A stretch of DNA of 64,000 nucleotides, from positions 27,213 through 91,212 of the forward strand of contig JAZGEF010000018.1 of NCBI GenBank assembly GCA_036478595.1, written 5' to 3'. Shown here piece by piece: positions 26,814 through 36,051 of the stretch. This stretch comes from Granulosicoccus sp036478595 (GTDB lineage: Bacteria; Pseudomonadota; Gammaproteobacteria; Granulosicoccales; Granulosicoccaceae). Positions within the stretch are counted from its first letter, which is position 1. Every line of letters begins with the position of its first letter. Made by a program: the position numbers and the translations under genes. The notes beneath the pieces are model-generated. The model was not told the DNA's origin, did not search any database, and saw only the letters and a list, made by a program, of their open reading frames with translations.

Positions 26814-29105
26814 ATGCGCATTGCTTGTTTAGGCGGTGGCCCCGCAGGACTCTACTTCGCTATTTCTTTAAAGCTTCGACAGCCCGAGGCTGAGGTCGTT
26901 ATTCTTGAGCGCAATAAAGCTGACGATACCTTTGGCTGGGGTGTAGTGCTTTCAGATGAAACACTGGACTATCTCCATGAGAACGATCCTGTCAGCGCGG
27001 CGTCAATTAAGGAGCACTTTGCCTATTGGGATGATATAGCGGTTCATCATCAAGGCCAGAAGATGCTCTCTACCGGGCACGGGTTTTGTGGTATTGGACG
27101 TCGGCAACTACTCATACTATTGCAGGCACGTGCACGTGAACTGGGCGTTGAATTACGCTTTGAGACTGAAGTCGGTAGCGCCTCACAATACGCTGGCGAC
27201 TATGACGTAGTGGTGGCCAGCGACGGCTTAAATTCCAAAACTCGTACTGAGTTTAACGAGATATTCCAAGCTGACATTGAAAACCTACAGTGCCAATTTA
27301 TTTGGTTAGGCACAAAACAGAAGTTTGATGACGCCTTTGCGTTCATTTTTGAAGAAACAGAAAAAGGCTGGGTGTGGGCACATGCATACCAGTTTGATGA
27401 TGAGACAGCCACTTTTATCGTTGAGTGCTCTCAAGAAACATTTGATGCGTTTGGTTTCGGAACAGTAGACCAACCACAAAGCATAGCAATATGTGAAGGT
27501 ATCTTTAAAGAGCATCTTGGTGGTCATTCGCTTATGACAAACGCGAATCACATTCGCGGCTCAGCATGGATTCAGTTTCCACGTGTGCTTTGTGATAAAT
27601 GGAGCCATGAAAATATGGTGCTGTTGGGTGATGCTTCTGCAACTGCCCACTTTTCTATTGGTTCGGGTACAAAGCTCGCTCTTGAGAGTGCTGCGGCCTT
27701 GGCTAAGTATCTAAGCGAAGAGTCTGATCTTGAAAAAGCCTTTGCGCAATACGAGGATGCTCGTCGCTTAGAGGTTTTACGGCTTCAATCCGCTGCTAGA
27801 AACTCTGTGGAATGGTTTGAAGACGTGGAGCGTTACCTACATCTGGATCCTGTACAGCTTAACTATTCGCTACTGACTCGGTCTCAACGGATAAGCCATG
27901 AAAATTTACGACTGCGTGATCCAATATGGCTTGAGAGTGCTGAGAAATGGTTTCAAGAGCAAGCAGGGGTAAAGCCTGGTAGCGCTGTCCGCGCGCCGAT
28001 GTTTGCACCTTATCAGCTGCGCGACATGCCGCTTAAAAATCGAATCGTCGTGTCTCCAATGGCTCAGTACAAAGCCATTGATGGGTGCCCAACCGATTGG
28101 CACCTCGTTCACTATGGTGAGCGGGCCAAAGGTGGCTGCGGGCTGCTTTATACAGAGATGACATGCATTTCTCCAACTGCGCGCATCACGCCAGGATGCC
28201 CAGGCTTATATAGCGAAGAGCATGAAATTGCGTGGCGTAGGCTTTGTGAGTTTGTCCACCAAGAAACGCAAGCCAAAATCTGCTGCCAAATCGGGCACTC
28301 GGGGCGAAAGGGGTCAACTTGTGTTGCTTGGGAAGGAATGGATCAACAACTCACCGATAACAACTGGGATCTGATTTCCGCCTCTTCTATAGCGTGGTCT
28401 GAAGACAATGCCGTGCCGAAAGAAATGACACGATTTGATATGGATATGATCAAGCAGCAATTCGTCGATGCTGTGAAAATGGCTGAACGCTCAGGCTTTG
28501 ACATGATCGAGCTTCATGCAGCTCACGGTTATTTGATTTCTTCGTTTATCTCACCACTGTCTAACGTCCGTGTCGATGAATATGGCGGGCCGCTTGAAAA
28601 CCGCATGCGTTATCCATTAGAAGTATTTAAAGCGATGCGCGCCGTGTGGCCTGAAAGCAAACCGATGGCGGTTCGTATTTCAGCTACTGATTGGGCAGTC
28701 AATGGCATTAAGCCCGAAGAGGCGGTCGAAATTGCCAAATTATTTGATGCAGCAGGCTGCGACATTATCGATGTATCAGCAGGTCAAACATCAACTGAAG
28801 CCGAGCCCGTTTATGGCCGCATGTTCCAAACTCCGTTCTCTGATCGCATTCGTAACGAGGCTGGCTTAGCGACTATGGCAGTCGGGAATATCTTTGAGGC
28901 GGATCACGTGAATTCGATTCTTATGGCAGGGCGAGCAGATCTTGTGTGTTTAGCACGTCCCCACCTTGCTGATCCATATTGGACGTTACACGCCGCAACA
29001 CAACTTGGTGATCGCCAAGAGACATGGCCACTACCGTACGACGCTGGCAAAGATCAAGCGTGGCGCTTAGCCGACCGGCTAGCAGAAATGGCAGCTAATA
29101 CATGA
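26814..29105 (+). CDS. 2-aminobenzoyl-CoA monooxygenase/reductase-type fusion
   Basis: A 763-aa fusion. Residues 1-380 are an FAD-dependent aromatic hydroxylase (GGGPAGLYFA at 8-17, then GDASATAHFSIGSGTKLALES), and residues about 395-763 are an Old-Yellow-Enzyme reductase (RIVVSPMAQYKA, IELHAAHGYLISSF, DEYGGPLENR). This architecture is that of 2-aminobenzoyl-CoA monooxygenase/reductase (ACMR of Azoarcus evansii) and of bifunctional salicylyl-CoA 5-hydroxylases. ACMR hydroxylates and dearomatises anthraniloyl-CoA. The following beta-oxidation-like genes and a CoA ligase fit the anthranilate version. The stop overlaps the SDR gene start by 4 bp. Confidence 0.92.
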   Translation: MRIACLGGGPAGLYFAISLKLRQPEAEVVILERNKADDTFGWGVVLSDETLDYLHENDPVSAASIKEHFAYWDDIAVHHQGQKMLSTGHGFCGIGRRQLLILLQARARELGVELRFETEVGSASQYAGDYDVVVASDGLNSKTRTEFNEIFQADIENLQCQFIWLGTKQKFDDAFAFIFEETEKGWVWAHAYQFDDETATFIVECSQETFDAFGFGTVDQPQSIAICEGIFKEHLGGHSLMTNANHIRGSAWIQFPRVLCDKWSHENMVLLGDASATAHFSIGSGTKLALESAAALAKYLSEESDLEKAFAQYEDARRLEVLRLQSAARNSVEWFEDVERYLHLDPVQLNYSLLTRSQRISHENLRLRDPIWLESAEKWFQEQAGVKPGSAVRAPMFAPYQLRDMPLKNRIVVSPMAQYKAIDGCPTDWHLVHYGERAKGGCGLLYTEMTCISPTARITPGCPGLYSEEHEIAWRRLCEFVHQETQAKICCQIGHSGRKGSTCVAWEGMDQQLTDNNWDLISASSIAWSEDNAVPKEMTRFDMDMIKQQFVDAVKMAERSGFDMIELHAAHGYLISSFISPLSNVRVDEYGGPLENRMRYPLEVFKAMRAVWPESKPMAVRISATDWAVNGIKPEEAVEIAKLFDAAGCDIIDVSAGQTSTEAEPVYGRMFQTPFSDRIRNEAGLATMAVGNIFEADHVNSILMAGRADLVCLARPHLADPYWTLHAATQLGDRQETWPLPYDAGKDQAWRLADRLAEMAANT

Positions 29106-29875
29106 GTGAATTCACCAGAACAAACTTAAATGATAAGCACGTCGTTATTTCTGGTGGAGGTAGTGGTGTTGGAGCCGAGATCGCAGCACAGTTTGCCAAA
29201 AATGGTGCATCGGTTTCTATTTTGGGCCGACGTGAGAGTGCGCTGGAAACGGTAGCAGCTAAGACAGGAGCCATGTCTATTGTTTGTGATGTGACTGATT
29301 CAGTGAGTGTTGAATCAGCAATAAATAGTGCACGGAACAAGTATGGGCCCATCTCGATTGCAGTAGCAAACGCGGGTGCTGCGATTAGCAAACCGTTTTC
29401 TGCGATGACGCCAGAGGATTTCTCAAACATGCTGGACGTCAATGCTTTGGGTGTTTTTAACTTATGGCAGGTTTGTTTGAATGATATGCGTGAACTAAAA
29501 TGGGGGCGCATGTTGGCGATAGCGTCGAGTGCAGGATTAAAAGGCTATCCGTACGTCTCGGGCTATTGCGCCGCCAAACATGCGGTAGTAGGGCTAACTC
29601 GGGCATTGGCGCTGGAGCTTCCACAAACCGGTATAACCGTTAATGCAGTTTGTCCAGGATTTGTTGATACGCCCATGTTGGATGAGTCGATAAAAAATAT
29701 TGTTACAAGCACTGGCAAGACGGCAGAAGACGCAGCTAATATTCTTGCCTCAAATAACCCGATGAAGCGCTTCATCACTACAGAGGAAGTTGCCTCAACT
29801 GTTATGTGGTTAGCTAGCAACGACAGTGGATCAATCAATGGGCAGGCAGTATCGGTCAATGGGGGTGAGGTATGA
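29102..29875 (+). CDS. SDR-family dehydrogenase
   Basis: A classical short-chain dehydrogenase of 257 aa. It has SGGGSGVGAEIAAQF for NAD(P) binding (near 14), VANAG, a catalytic Ser (AIASSAG) and the YCAAK pair. It probably oxidises a 3-hydroxyacyl-CoA intermediate downstream of the dearomatised 2-aminobenzoyl-CoA. Start and stop both overlap their neighbours by 4 bp, so it is part of a translationally coupled series. Confidence 0.9.
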   Translation: MSEFTRTNLNDKHVVISGGGSGVGAEIAAQFAKNGASVSILGRRESALETVAAKTGAMSIVCDVTDSVSVESAINSARNKYGPISIAVANAGAAISKPFSAMTPEDFSNMLDVNALGVFNLWQVCLNDMRELKWGRMLAIASSAGLKGYPYVSGYCAAKHAVVGLTRALALELPQTGITVNAVCPGFVDTPMLDESIKNIVTSTGKTAEDAANILASNNPMKRFITTEEVASTVMWLASNDSGSINGQAVSVNGGEV

Positions 29876-30351
29876 GCCGAGTTGCAATTAATTCAGCTGC
29901 AGAGCCTACAGCCAAAACACGCTTACGTTTGTGGTTGAAATTGTTAAAGCTATCAAGACAAATCGAAGGCGAATTACGTGAAAAATTTCGAGTAGATTTC
30001 CTAACTACACTTCCTCGGTTTGATGTGATGGCGGCTTTGTACCGGTTTCCAAAAGGCTTGCTCATGAATGAGTTATCTGAAGAGCTTAAAGTATCCAACG
30101 GTAATGTCACTGGTATTGTCGATCGCATGGTCAACGACTCGATTGTCACCAGAGCCCCTGTTCCTGGCGACCGGCGCGCACTACGTGTAAAGCTTACCGA
30201 CACCGGAAAAAAAGAGTTTCTAAAACAAGCTTCAAAGCACGAAGATTGGGTTGATACCTTATTGAATAATATATCTGCGAACGATGCGGAACTAATGATT
30301 GATCTTGTAGATAAAGCATTCTCCAATACCTCTAAGGAGCGGTCCGAATAA
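29872..30351 (+). CDS. MarR-family regulator of the aryl-CoA operon
   Basis: A 159-aa winged-helix protein. Its recognition part reads LMNELSEELKVSNGNVTGIVDRM, followed by the wing APVPGDRRALRVKLTDTGKK, the standard MarR pattern. It lies inside the operon (ATGA overlap upstream, TAATG overlap downstream), so it is co-expressed with its likely targets. In relatives such proteins release DNA on binding an aryl-CoA ligand, which would be 2-aminobenzoyl-CoA here (inference). Confidence 0.92.
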   Translation: MSRVAINSAAEPTAKTRLRLWLKLLKLSRQIEGELREKFRVDFLTTLPRFDVMAALYRFPKGLLMNELSEELKVSNGNVTGIVDRMVNDSIVTRAPVPGDRRALRVKLTDTGKKEFLKQASKHEDWVDTLLNNISANDAELMIDLVDKAFSNTSKERSE

Positions 30352-31160
30352 TGACTCACTGCCGTACAGATGTTGCACATTTTGAATGCGAAATTGTAAG
30401 CCGAATAGCGAAAGTTTCACTTAATCGACCTGAGCGCAAAAACCCTTTAACATTTGAGAGCTATGCCGAACTACGAGATTGGTTCAGAGAGTTAGCTTAT
30501 TGCAATGATGTGGATGCCGTTGTGTTTGGATCAAACGGTGGCAATTTTTCATCAGGTGGCGATGTGCACGACATCATTGGCCCATTAACGAAAATGTCTG
30601 TAAAAGAGCTACTGCAATTTACAAGGATGACGGGGGATTTAGTCAAAGCCATCTTAAATTGTGGCAAACCCGTTGTTGCCGCGATTGATGGCATTAGTGT
30701 AGGTGCTGGTGCGATTATCGCCATGGCATCAGATTTACGACTCGCCACGCCAGAAGCTAAAACTGCGTTTCTGTTTTCGCGTGTCGGCTTAGCAGGATGC
30801 GATATGGGTGCATGCGCCATATTGCCCAGAATCATCGGGCAAGGTCGGGCTGCGGAGTTATTCTATACAGGCCGCTCTATGAATGCGGTTGAAGGTGAGC
30901 GATGGGGTTATTACAATCGTATTGTTGAGGCCATCGATCTTGAAAAAGAATCGATGGCATTGGCGATTAGAATTGCTGAGGGGCCAAATTTTGCGCACAT
31001 GATGACTAAAACCATGTTGCAACAGGAATGGTCCATGTCGATAGAACAGGCCATAGAAAGTGAGGCGCAAACGCAAGCGCTATGCATGCAAACAGAAGAT
31101 TTTAAACGCGCTTACGTCGCGTTTATAAATAAAGAAAAGCCTGTTTTCGAGGGCAATTAG
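30351..31160 (+). CDS. enoyl-CoA hydratase family protein
   Basis: A crotonase-fold protein of 269 aa. The oxyanion-hole stretches NFSSGGDVHDI (near 64) and GISVGAGAIIAMASDLRLA (near 117) are clear. The family hydrates, isomerises or hydrolyses enoyl-CoA esters. It could add water to, or open, the non-aromatic ring product of the monooxygenase/reductase. Its start overlaps the marR stop by one base and its stop is directly followed by the next ATG. Confidence 0.9.
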   Translation: MTHCRTDVAHFECEIVSRIAKVSLNRPERKNPLTFESYAELRDWFRELAYCNDVDAVVFGSNGGNFSSGGDVHDIIGPLTKMSVKELLQFTRMTGDLVKAILNCGKPVVAAIDGISVGAGAIIAMASDLRLATPEAKTAFLFSRVGLAGCDMGACAILPRIIGQGRAAELFYTGRSMNAVEGERWGYYNRIVEAIDLEKESMALAIRIAEGPNFAHMMTKTMLQQEWSMSIEQAIESEAQTQALCMQTEDFKRAYVAFINKEKPVFEGN

Positions 31161-32330
31161 ATGTCAGATAAATCCTATTTACAATGGCCGTTTTTTGAGG
31201 AACGACACCGTCAGCTCGCACAAGCACTAGAAATATGGGCGGCGGAACACTTAAGCAATCTTGATCATAGCGATACAGACGAACTGTGCAAATCACTGGT
31301 TAAAGCGCTTGGTGACGGTGGCTGGTGCCAACATACTGGAGTTGATCCTGCAGACCCTGGGTCTACTCTTGATGTCAGAAGTTTATGTCTTATTCGCGAA
31401 ACACTTGCAAGGCATGATGGGCTTGCTGATTTTTCTTTTGCGATGCAGGGCTTGGGTACGGGCGCCATTTCTCTGTTTGGCACGACGCAACAAAGAAACC
31501 AATGGTTAACCGCTACACGCTCTGGTGGTGCGATTTCAGCATTTGCCTTAACTGAGTCGCAATCCGGTTCTGATGTCGCTAACTTAGCTATGAGTGCAAC
31601 ACGTGAAAGCGATGGCTACGTACTCAACGGCGAAAAGACATGGATATCGAACGGTGGCATTGCGGATATGTATACGGTGTTTGCTCGTACAGGCGACGCG
31701 CCAGGCGCCAAAGGGTTATCTGCCTTCATCGTACCGGCGGATACCACTGGTCTGGACGTGGCTGAACGGTTAGAGACTATCGCACCTCATCCGCTTGCTA
31801 CGCTTGAATTTAACGATTGCCGAATACCAAGCTCAGCACTACTAGGTAAACAAGGAGATGGTTTTAAAATCGCAATGTCGGTACTGGATATTTTTAGGCC
31901 AACGGTTGCAGCTGCTGCGCTTGGTTTCGCAAGATGTGCTTTCGATGAGGCGTTGGGTAGGGTTAATGAAAGGAAGATACAAGGCACCGCTTTGGCAGAA
32001 TTTCAAATGGTACAAGGGCATATTGCAGATATGGCGCTGAGCATTGATGCCAGTGCGTTACTTGTATACCGAGCAGCCTGGCTTAAAGACATCGGCGCTC
32101 CACGCATCACACGAGAGGCCGCTATGGCCAAGCTATTTTCCACCGAGCAAGCCCAAAAAGTGATTGATCAAGCTGTTCAGCTGCATGGCGGTGACGGTGT
32201 CAGATTTGGTACTACGGTTGAGAAGCTGTATCGTGAAATACGAGCCCTAAGAATATACGAAGGGGCTTCGGATGTTCAAAAGATCATAATTGCGCGTCAA
32301 GCATTGGCCGCACACCAAGGAGAACAATGA
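31161..32330 (+). CDS. acyl-CoA dehydrogenase family protein
   Basis: A flavoprotein of 389 aa with AFALTESQSGSDVANL, WISNGGIADMYTVFART and the C-terminal catalytic segment ALRIYEGASDVQKIIIARQA, where the Glu acts as the base. The family oxidises acyl-CoA to enoyl-CoA and passes electrons to ETF. It belongs to the coupled aryl-CoA operon. An AAGGAG at its 3' end serves as the ribosome binding site for the next gene. Confidence 0.93.
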   Translation: MSDKSYLQWPFFEERHRQLAQALEIWAAEHLSNLDHSDTDELCKSLVKALGDGGWCQHTGVDPADPGSTLDVRSLCLIRETLARHDGLADFSFAMQGLGTGAISLFGTTQQRNQWLTATRSGGAISAFALTESQSGSDVANLAMSATRESDGYVLNGEKTWISNGGIADMYTVFARTGDAPGAKGLSAFIVPADTTGLDVAERLETIAPHPLATLEFNDCRIPSSALLGKQGDGFKIAMSVLDIFRPTVAAAALGFARCAFDEALGRVNERKIQGTALAEFQMVQGHIADMALSIDASALLVYRAAWLKDIGAPRITREAAMAKLFSTEQAQKVIDQAVQLHGGDGVRFGTTVEKLYREIRALRIYEGASDVQKIIIARQALAAHQGEQ

Positions 32331-33943
32331 TGCTTGGACCAACAGCTCATACAGATACGTTTTCTAGAACTAATTTGCCGCCAGAAGCCCTCTGGCCAGA
32401 GTTTTTATTGGACGATTTTCAATATCCAGATCACCTGAATGTTGCAGTTGAACTCACTGATAATATGGTTGACAAAGGGTTCGGGGATAACACAGCATTA
32501 ATTGGCAACGGGCGTCACCGAACCTATAAAGAGCTTACCGATTGGACGAATCGTTTGGCTCATGTGTTGGTTGATGATTTAGGAGTAAAGCCGGGTAACC
32601 GGGTACTGATACGTTCAGCAAATACACCCGCAATGGTTGCCTGTTGGTTGGCTGCAACTAAAGCAGGTGCTGTGGTGGTAAACACCATGCCTATGTTGCG
32701 CGCAAAAGAACTCTCACAGATTGTCGATATCGCTGAGATCACCCATGCCTTATGCGACAGTCGCTTACTAAGCGAACTCGAAGAGCTAAAACATACTAGC
32801 AATACACTAAGCCAAATCATGAGCTTTGACGGAAGCCAAAATCATGACTCCGAACTGGATCGCCTGGCGCTTGAAAAGCCGGTTAAGTTCGATGCTGTTG
32901 ATACCGGACGTGATGATGTAGCGCTATTGGGATTTACTTCTGGTACAACAGGCGTACCTAAAGCGACAATGCACTTTCATCGTGATTTAATGATAATCGC
33001 TGATGGCTATGCAAAGGAGATACTGGGGGTCACTCCTGAAGATATTTTCGTAGGCTCCCCTCCGTTAGCATTCACGTTTGGCTTAGGTGGCTTAGCCATA
33101 TTTCCGTTGAGATTCGGTGCAACAGCAACTCTACTGGAAACCGCCAGCCCACCCAATATGATCCAAATCATCGAGAAGTACAAAGCGACAGTATGCTTTA
33201 CAGCACCAACCGCTTATCGATACATGCTGGCGGCAATGGATGAAGGTGCAGATCTATCTAGCTTGCGTGCCGCCGTTTCCGCAGGCGAAACATTGCCAGC
33301 ACCCGTTTATAAAGAATGGATTGATAAAACCGGTAAGCCAATGCTTGATGGTATTGGTGCGACTGAAATGTTGCATATTTTCATATCAAACCGTTTTGAT
33401 GACCATACTCCTGCTTGTACGGGCCGCCCAGTGTCGGGATACGAAGTTAAGGTGATTGATGAGAATAACAACGCCGTACCCAACGGCACTGTCGGCAGAT
33501 TATTGGTTAAAGGTCCAACCGGGTGCAGATATTTAGCTGACGATCGGCAGTCTAATTATGTGCTCGATGGGTGGAATATAACCGGTGATAGCTTCTCAGT
33601 GGACGACGACGGTTACCTCCATTTTGCTGCACGCAACGACGATATGATTATCTCCGGTGGTTACAACATTGCAGGTCCGGAGGTAGAGGCTGCATTGCTA
33701 GCGCACCCATCGGTATCAGAATGCGCCGTGGTTGCAGCATCTGATGAAGAGCGTGGATCCATTGTTCAGGCGCATGTCGTACTCAAAGAGGGCGTTGAGC
33801 AATCCGATAGCACCGTTTTAAAACTTAAAGATCATGTAAAGGCCACTATCGCACCCTACAAGTACCCTCGATCAGTTGTTTTTTGCAACAGTTTGCCGAA
33901 AACAGCAACCGGCAAGATCCAACGATATTTATTAAAGTCCTAA
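32327..33943 (+). CDS. aryl-CoA ligase, probable 2-aminobenzoate-CoA ligase
   Basis: An AMP-forming ligase of 538 aa. It has LGFTSGTTGVPKATMHFHRD, DGIGATEMLHIFISN, RNDDMIISGGYNIAGPEVE and a final PKTATGKIQRYLL. Among ligases it is closest in pattern to benzoate/2-aminobenzoate-CoA ligases. In this operon it would form the substrate of the adjacent monooxygenase/reductase. Start codons at 32327 and 32330 are adjacent; the AAGGAG six bases upstream favours 32327, which overlaps the previous stop. Confidence 0.88.
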   Translation: MMLGPTAHTDTFSRTNLPPEALWPEFLLDDFQYPDHLNVAVELTDNMVDKGFGDNTALIGNGRHRTYKELTDWTNRLAHVLVDDLGVKPGNRVLIRSANTPAMVACWLAATKAGAVVVNTMPMLRAKELSQIVDIAEITHALCDSRLLSELEELKHTSNTLSQIMSFDGSQNHDSELDRLALEKPVKFDAVDTGRDDVALLGFTSGTTGVPKATMHFHRDLMIIADGYAKEILGVTPEDIFVGSPPLAFTFGLGGLAIFPLRFGATATLLETASPPNMIQIIEKYKATVCFTAPTAYRYMLAAMDEGADLSSLRAAVSAGETLPAPVYKEWIDKTGKPMLDGIGATEMLHIFISNRFDDHTPACTGRPVSGYEVKVIDENNNAVPNGTVGRLLVKGPTGCRYLADDRQSNYVLDGWNITGDSFSVDDDGYLHFAARNDDMIISGGYNIAGPEVEAALLAHPSVSECAVVAASDEERGSIVQAHVVLKEGVEQSDSTVLKLKDHVKATIAPYKYPRSVVFCNSLPKTATGKIQRYLLKS

Positions 33944-33946
33944 GTC

Positions 33947-34354
33947 ATGTTTACGTTTACACAAAAAGTTCTTTTTAGGCACTGCGATCCGGCAGGCATC
34001 GTATTTTACCCCAAATATTATGAAATGCTAAACGATGTTGTTGAAGAGTTTTTTGATTGCGAGCTTAACTACCCATTTAGGGAAGTCGTTGTTAATAATG
34101 GTGTGCCTGCGGCTCAAATAAACGCAACATTTTTTGCGCCAAGTCGGTTGGGCGATTGTCTTTATTTGGATCTTAAAATAACAAAGCTTGGCAGTACCAG
34201 TTTGAATTTAACTATTGATGCTCACTGCGAGGGTGAACGTCGTTTTTCGGCAGCATTGGTGTTGGTATATGTGAATAACATCGGCAAATCAACATCATGG
34301 CCAGATTCAATACGTCAAACACTACAAAATCAAATGCACGGAGACAAACAATGA
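33947..34354 (+). CDS. hotdog-fold acyl-CoA thioesterase (4HBT)
   Basis: A 135-aa single hotdog domain with RHCDPAGIVFYPKYYEML, the 4-hydroxybenzoyl-CoA thioesterase motif in which the Asp is catalytic. It can hydrolyse aryl-CoA or stalled intermediates to free CoA. It follows the ligase by 3 bp. A paralogue lies at 61108-61536 beside boxC, so each aryl-CoA module carries its own thioesterase. Confidence 0.9.
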   Translation: MFTFTQKVLFRHCDPAGIVFYPKYYEMLNDVVEEFFDCELNYPFREVVVNNGVPAAQINATFFAPSRLGDCLYLDLKITKLGSTSLNLTIDAHCEGERRFSAALVLVYVNNIGKSTSWPDSIRQTLQNQMHGDKQ

Positions 34355-34758
34355 CAAACAGCGTAATCCAGCCTGAAGGCTGGGCAAAAGCTAAAGGTTA
34401 TGCTAACGGCGTACTAACAGAGGAAGGTTTGTTATTCGTCGGTGGTCAAATTGGCTGGAATGCTGATCAAGTGTTTGAAAGCGACGACTTCATCGGCCAA
34501 ATGGAGCAGACTCTGGTAAACATTATGACGGTGGTAACAGCGGCGGGAGGCACGGCTGCGGACATTGTGCGTTTAACCTGGTTTGTTATTGATAAAAAGG
34601 AATACGCAGCAAGACAGAAAGAAGTTGGTGAAGTATACCGACGTGTTTTGGGCCGAAATTTCCCAGCAATGACTATGGTAGTTGTCGCAGGGTTGGTTGA
34701 AGATGAGGCGCTGATTGAAATTGAAGCCACAGCTACGTTAAGGCATATTCGGCCTTGA
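34351..34758 (+). CDS. RidA-family deaminase
   Basis: A 135-aa RidA/YjgF protein with GLLFVGGQIGWNADQVF and the C-terminal ALIEIEATATL. The family hydrolyses reactive enamines/imines to ketones and ammonia. The ATG at 34351 overlaps the thioesterase stop (ATGA); the open frame begins further upstream, at 34297. In an anthraniloyl-CoA pathway the amino group must leave as ammonium from an enamine-like product, so RidA has an obvious role (inference). It is the last gene of the operon. Confidence 0.92.
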   Translation: MTNSVIQPEGWAKAKGYANGVLTEEGLLFVGGQIGWNADQVFESDDFIGQMEQTLVNIMTVVTAAGGTAADIVRLTWFVIDKKEYAARQKEVGEVYRRVLGRNFPAMTMVVVAGLVEDEALIEIEATATLRHIRP

Positions 34759-34888
34759 TAAGCACTTGGCACAAAACCGTAGTGGACGATAGCGTATAAA
34801 TTTGTAGAAATGATCGGGTCTTAAATAGATGAGCCTTATCCTTGTTGATGTCATATAAATTCATTACTCTTGTTAGGATAATGTGCGA

Positions 34889-34966
34889 ATGAAAATGACG
34901 TTACGGGACTGGGGCTTGCTTGGCCATCTGTCAGTATTGTGGGGCGGATCCATCTTTAGACCTTGA
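34889..34966 (+). pseudogene. remnant of an EamA/DMT-family permease
   Basis: Twenty-five codons read MTLRDWGLLGHLSVLWGGS after a short lead, then stop. This is the hallmark N-terminus of EamA/DMT transporters. About 40 bp later, a frame ending SIVGMALYSTAKTQ (near 35000-35030) looks like a transporter C-terminus, so most of the gene was probably deleted. The rest of the 495-bp gap 34759-35253 contains the operator of the next operon and nothing else I recognise. Confidence 0.5.
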
Positions 34967-35138
34967 GTGTATCCAGTATGCAAACTGTTATGTCCATTGT
35001 TGGCATGGCACTGTATTCCACAGCAAAAACCCAATAGATGCAGATCTTAAAATTCGTAATTTGTCGCATTGATGCCGTATGCGATGAACCGAATAACACA
35101 CCGCTATAATTAAAGTCTGCAAACTAAACTTGATTTAT

Positions 35139-35156
35139 TATTTGCAAATGCATTTA
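35139..35156. promoter_or_regulatory. candidate MarR operator, site 1 (before the cyclase/FAD oxidoreductase pair)
   Basis: The sequence TATTTGCAAATGCATTTA lies 98 bp before the ATG of the cyclase gene. It shares the core TGCAAATGCA with the palindrome at 44367-44384 and a close variant at 45048-45065, which flank the marR gene at 44519. A regulon site for that MarR is likely. Confidence 0.55.
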
Positions 35157-35253
35157 AATTTGTCTAGCATCGAATATCCGATAGGCGTGTCAGCTATCAC
35201 AAACAATAAGCTGCCAATACAAACTTGAGCAGGCTTTAAGGAGTAATTCAGAT

Positions 35254-36045
35254 ATGAGCGCATCCGATATTGTGAACAATCTAGGGGTTATGCTTCTCTC
35301 TGGTGGTGTGGAGGTTGTCGATTGTACAGGGGTTTTGGGGCCGGATACGCCTATACTGCAATTACCCCCAGACTTTGCAAAGAATACGCCTAAAGTTGAG
35401 ATTCACAAAATTTCAGAATATGACGAAGACGGTCCTTTCTTCGCTTGGAACTGGATGGTGTTGGGTGAACACTCAGGAACACACTTTGACGCGCCTCATC
35501 ATTGGATTACTGGCAAAGACTACCCCGACGGATACACAGACAGTTTGGATGTGCAACGGTTGATAGCACCGGTGAATGTCATTGATTGCTCTAAACAAAC
35601 CGCCGCCGACGAAGATTTCCTTTTAACTGCCGATGGTGTGAAAGCTTGGGAAAAACAGCATGGTGATATTGGGGCAGCTGAATGGGTTGTTATGCGCACC
35701 GATTGGGACAATCGTGTGGCGGATGAGGCGAAGTTTTTGAATGCAGACGACACTGGCCCTCATTCACCTGGGCCAACTCCCGAATGCATGGAGTATTTGC
35801 TAAGTAAGAAAATAGTAGGTTGGGGAACACAGTGTATCGGGACGGATGCCGGCCAAGCGGGTGGTATGGAACCACCGTATCCTGCTCATAATTTATTACA
35901 CCGAGACAATTGCTTTGGTTTAGCAAGCCTTGCGAATTTAGATAAGCTTCCGGCAAAAGGGGCAGTATTGATTGCCGCGCCATTAAAAATTAGTAACGGG
36001 ACCGGCAGCCCTATCCGTGCACTGGCGCTGGTGCCTAAGGGATAA
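35254..36045 (+). CDS. cyclase-family metal hydrolase, isatin-hydrolase/kynurenine-formamidase-like (copy 1)
   Basis: A 263-aa member of the cyclase family (PF04199) with the metal motif GEHSGTHFDAPHHW near residue 71 and a GTDAGQAGGMEPPYPAHNLLH stretch near 198. The family hydrolyses cyclic or formylated amides such as isatin and N-formylkynurenine. The 263-residue length is nearer to isatin hydrolases than to the shorter KynB formamidases. It is similar along its whole length to the protein at 55585. The RBS AAGGAG precedes the ATG. It is followed 6 bp later by a FAD oxidoreductase gene. Confidence 0.85.
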   Translation: MSASDIVNNLGVMLLSGGVEVVDCTGVLGPDTPILQLPPDFAKNTPKVEIHKISEYDEDGPFFAWNWMVLGEHSGTHFDAPHHWITGKDYPDGYTDSLDVQRLIAPVNVIDCSKQTAADEDFLLTADGVKAWEKQHGDIGAAEWVVMRTDWDNRVADEAKFLNADDTGPHSPGPTPECMEYLLSKKIVGWGTQCIGTDAGQAGGMEPPYPAHNLLHRDNCFGLASLANLDKLPAKGAVLIAAPLKISNGTGSPIRALALVPKG

Positions 36046-36051
36046 ATCAAG

